DNA of 64,000 nucleotides, from the NCBI RefSeq assembly GCF_014174395.1, contig NZ_JABEQD010000009.1:110960-174959 (forward strand), read 5' to 3'. This document shows positions 61,890 to 64,000 of this stretch, piece by piece (position 1 is the stretch's first letter; each line of letters begins with the position of its first letter). Position numbers and translations under genes: made by a program. This DNA comes from Gluconacetobacter aggeris. GTDB taxonomy: Bacteria; Pseudomonadota; Alphaproteobacteria; Acetobacterales; Acetobacteraceae. The notes under the pieces are model-generated. The model worked only from the letters and a program-made list of their open reading frames with translations, did no database searches and was not told where the DNA came from.

Positions 61890-62681
61890 TCAGTCGCGTT
61901 CAGGGGCGAGATGTACCTCGAAGCCGCGTACACCCGGTGGCACCAGTTCCGGCAGCACTTCCATGGTCGGGATCTGATAGTCGCCGTAATTCTGCTTGCG
62001 GTAAGGAATCGGCGCGATCGTCTCCAGCGACTTCATACGCTCGCGTAACTGATCGGCGAGAAGCGTGAATTTCGGCCCGTCCATCCGATCGACACGATAG
62101 GCTACGAAAGGCGGCAGGACGGTGAAACCGGGATAGAAGAGGATTCCATGGTTGATCGGGAACAGCAGATCGTCGATCGGGCCGTTGATCCCGCGATCCG
62201 AATAATGTTCCGGCCATCCTCCGGCAGTCACCATCAGCATCGCACGCTTGCCTTCCATGACCCCTTCACCATATCGGTCGCCCCAGCGCTGGTCGCTGTG
62301 TTCGCCCACCCCATAAGCAAAGCCGGACGCGTAGACGCGGTCCACCCAACCCTTGAGAATGGCCGGCATGGCAAACCACCATAGCGGAAACTGCAGAATA
62401 ACCGTATCGGCCCATAGCAGCTTCTCCTGCTCGGCCTTCACGTCCGCCGTCAGCGCATCCGCCGCGAACCCGTCATTGGACGCCTTCCAGACCTTCAGCG
62501 GCTCGTCCGACGACAGGCCCGGAAAATCGTTCCTGTCAATCGTAGCCTTCCAGCGCATGGCATAGAGGTCCGACACCCGCACGTCATGTCCTTGGGCCGT
62601 CAGTTCAGCGACGGCGACGTCGAGCAGGGCGCCGTTGAGCGAGTGTCTTTCCGGATGGGCGAAGACGATCAGGACATTCAT
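61890..62681 (-). CDS. NAD(P)H:quinone oxidoreductase, flavodoxin-2 fold (MdaB/NQO1-like)
   Basis: A 263-residue FAD/FMN-dependent reductase. It opens MNVLIVFAHPERHSLNGAL, the flavin phosphate loop. LQFPLWWFAMPAILKGWVDRVYASGFAYG (about 95-125) is the family's isoalloxazine-contact segment. MLMVTAGGWPEHYSDRGING follows. It should carry out two-electron reduction of quinones or electrophiles. It is divergently transcribed from the LysR gene, a common arrangement in which the regulator activates the reductase on quinone or electrophile stress. Confidence 0.9.
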   Translation of the reverse strand: MNVLIVFAHPERHSLNGALLDVAVAELTAQGHDVRVSDLYAMRWKATIDRNDFPGLSSDEPLKVWKASNDGFAADALTADVKAEQEKLLWADTVILQFPLWWFAMPAILKGWVDRVYASGFAYGVGEHSDQRWGDRYGEGVMEGKRAMLMVTAGGWPEHYSDRGINGPIDDLLFPINHGILFYPGFTVLPPFVAYRVDRMDGPKFTLLADQLRERMKSLETIAPIPYRKQNYGDYQIPTMEVLPELVPPGVRGFEVHLAPERD

Positions 62682-62731
62682 GGTGCTTCCTCATGCAGGT
62701 GGAAGGAAATCGATGACTTTCGGAGGATAGG

Positions 62732-62744
62732 GGATAGGCTATTC
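62732..62744. promoter_or_regulatory. short palindrome in the quinone reductase-LysR divergent region
   Basis: GGATAG-g-CTATTC, an inverted repeat with one mismatch, lies between the two divergent start codons (62681 and 62785). It is preceded by another ggatag. The position is right for a LysR-type operator. Confidence 0.35.
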
Positions 62745-62784
62745 TCTTCCCATATGGCCTGAGTGGAAGGGACAGTGCCGGAAA

Positions 62785-63702
62785 ATGGAACAATCATATG
62801 TCTCGCTCGACCGGATGCGGACCTTCGTTCGCGTCGCCGAACGCGGCAACCTCGCGGCGGTCGCCCGCGAGACCGGCGCAGGCCAGTCCACGATCACCCG
62901 CCATCTGCGCGAGCTTGAAGAGGCGCTGGGTGTCTCGCTGCTCACTCGTACGACCCGCCGCACGGCGCTGACCGAAGAGGGCACGCGCTATTACGCGCAA
63001 TGCCTGCAGATCCTGTGCCTGGTCGAACAGGCCAGCCAGGAGATGCGCCAGACACGCCAGGCGATTGCGGGCATGGTCCGGATCTCCTGCACCGCGGCGC
63101 TCGGCGTCCTGCACGTCAGCCGGCTGATCTTTGCCTTCCAGGACCAGCATCCCGGGATACGGGTGGAATTCAGCCTGACCGACGAGCGTGTCGATCTGGT
63201 GCGCGAGGGCGTCGACATCGCCATCCGTCTCGGCCCACTGACCGACAGTTCGATGAAGCTGCGGGCGCTGGGGGAAAGCCAGCGCGTGCTGGTGGCCTCG
63301 CCGGACTGGCTGCGCCGCAAGGGCCCACTGAAGCGGCCCGAGGAACTGCGTGATCTCGAAGGCGTGCGTCTCTCCCGGGTCCAAGGTTCCGACCGGCTGG
63401 TCCTCCAGGACCAGCAGGGCAAACATCACGTCGTTCCATTCCACGGTCGCCTGAATGTCGATCATGGGCTCGCGGCCCGGGAGGCTTTCCTGGCGGGGCG
63501 CGGTTTCGGGCCAGCGCATCGGTGGCTGGTGGACGACTGCCTTCAGGACGGCCGGCTGGACCTCGTGCTGCCGAACTACAGGCAGCCCTCCGTGCCCCTG
63601 AGCATGTTGATCGCACCGGAGCGGGCGAGCCTGACCCGAGTGCGTCTCTGTGCCGATTTTCTCGGGCATGAAATCGCGAAAATACCTGGAATCGAGCGAT
63701 GA
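62785..63702 (+). CDS. LysR-family transcriptional regulator
   Basis: A 305-residue regulator of the CrgA/AaeR-like branch. The HTH region reads RMRTFVRVAERGNLAAVARETGAGQSTITRHLRELEEALG, and the effector domain starts near residue 92 (GMVRISCTAALGVLHVSRLIFAF) with VREGVDIAIRLG near 145. This branch commonly controls divergent quinone reductases or efflux genes, and the gene lies divergent from the quinone reductase. It is the last gene inside the repeat-bracketed module. Confidence 0.92.
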   Translation: MEQSYVSLDRMRTFVRVAERGNLAAVARETGAGQSTITRHLRELEEALGVSLLTRTTRRTALTEEGTRYYAQCLQILCLVEQASQEMRQTRQAIAGMVRISCTAALGVLHVSRLIFAFQDQHPGIRVEFSLTDERVDLVREGVDIAIRLGPLTDSSMKLRALGESQRVLVASPDWLRRKGPLKRPEELRDLEGVRLSRVQGSDRLVLQDQQGKHHVVPFHGRLNVDHGLAAREAFLAGRGFGPAHRWLVDDCLQDGRLDLVLPNYRQPSVPLSMLIAPERASLTRVRLCADFLGHEIAKIPGIER

Positions 63703-63836
63703 TGGCGAATTTGGACGCTCATGCGGTGGCTCGGGCGCGGATAATGCTGACCCTGCTCCCAACATGCCCTCAGTTTTGAGTCAGATTCGGGTAGCATCTG
63801 ATTTTATTATGTTTTATTTTCAGCCCATCATCTGCC

Positions 63837-63877
63837 CAAAGAAAAACCCCACGAACCTGCTGGTTTCGTGGGGTTTT
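63837..63877 (-). terminator. intrinsic terminator of tRNA-fMet (bidirectional)
   Basis: Stem aaaaccccacgaa pairing with ttcgtggggtttt, with T-runs on both sides, so it can end the tRNA transcript (minus) and the LysR transcript (plus). It is identical to the copy at 60803-60843. Confidence 0.85.
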
Positions 63878-63889
63878 ATGTGTTCGGTA

Positions 63890-63966
<77 letters not shown>

Positions 63967-64000
63967 TGGGTGTAGGTGGATTGGAAGACCTGGCGGCGAC

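Noticed and set aside
60803..63877. Prophage or active integrative element
   Set aside because: Only the repeat pair and four genes are present; there is no integrase, recombination directionality factor or phage gene. It is kept as a possible remnant island only.

Overview
The window is GC-rich bacterial chromosome with tightly packed genes. It most resembles an alphaproteobacterium of the acetic acid bacteria (Acetobacteraceae, Gluconacetobacter-like). This placement is an inference from protein style and gene content: MntR of the alphaproteobacterial type, a HWE/HisKA_2 histidine kinase, several TonB-dependent receptors, class I fructose-bisphosphate aldolase and PEP synthase. No rRNA is present to confirm it. 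The only RNA gene is an initiator tRNA-fMet at the right edge.

Layout. 1-2.4 kb: EF-P lysine aminomutase (cut by the left edge), EF-P and an inositol-monophosphatase-type enzyme. 2.4-5.3 kb: a proline-rich OmpA-like protein, a MotA/TolQ-type channel and a coiled-coil OmpA/MotB-type partner, forming an envelope motor-like set. 5.3-10.3 kb: a glycan locus with a Wzx-type flippase, a radical SAM protein and two glycosyltransferases. 10.4-11.3 kb: aldolase. 11.5-15 kb: a leftward operon of PAS/HWE kinase + MntR (one reading frame in this sequence), a DUF1275 membrane protein and a spermidine-synthase-like protein. 15-18.8 kb: rRNA methyltransferase, LysR regulator, 3-methyladenine glycosylase and acid phosphatase. 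18.9-27.7 kb: a TonB receptor, a five-gene ABC operon that combines an iron/AEP-type importer with FetAB, and a divergent RpiR regulator. 27.8-33.5 kb: two-component system and an orphan RND pump. 33.7-43.8 kb: a PEP/sugar-phosphate/PRPP cluster (PPDK-like, DUF47-like, CBS-BON, PEP synthase, PfkB kinase, PRPP synthase-like, COG2187 kinase). 44-47.4 kb: VOC protein, 2-hydroxyacid dehydrogenase, a broken CapA gene and a LysR regulator. 47.7-60.7 kb: a catabolic locus with TonB receptor, MFS transporter, PxpB-PxpC-PxpA, BCCP, biotin carboxylase, a second degenerate BCCP-like protein, a MarR regulator, HyuA and HyuB. 60.8-63.9 kb: a 3-kb module bracketed by copies of the tRNA-fMet 3' flank, holding an unknown protein, an internally deleted glutathione S-transferase, a quinone reductase and a LysR regulator.

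How the genes may work together. The 47.7-60.7 kb locus can plausibly take up a lactam or amide (outer-membrane receptor, inner-membrane MFS) and open it in an ATP-dependent way, either by 5-oxoprolinase/hydantoinase chemistry or by biotin-dependent N-carboxylation as in a split urea-carboxylase. The 33.7-43.8 kb cluster couples PEP formation, a phosphofructokinase-family step and PRPP-type chemistry under a CBS-domain sensor; its content recalls dormancy or energy-limitation gene sets. The points most worth checking are the kinase-MntR fusion at a G8 homopolymer, the split carboxylase, the PEP cluster, the tRNA-flank repeat pair and a family of interspersed palindromes.
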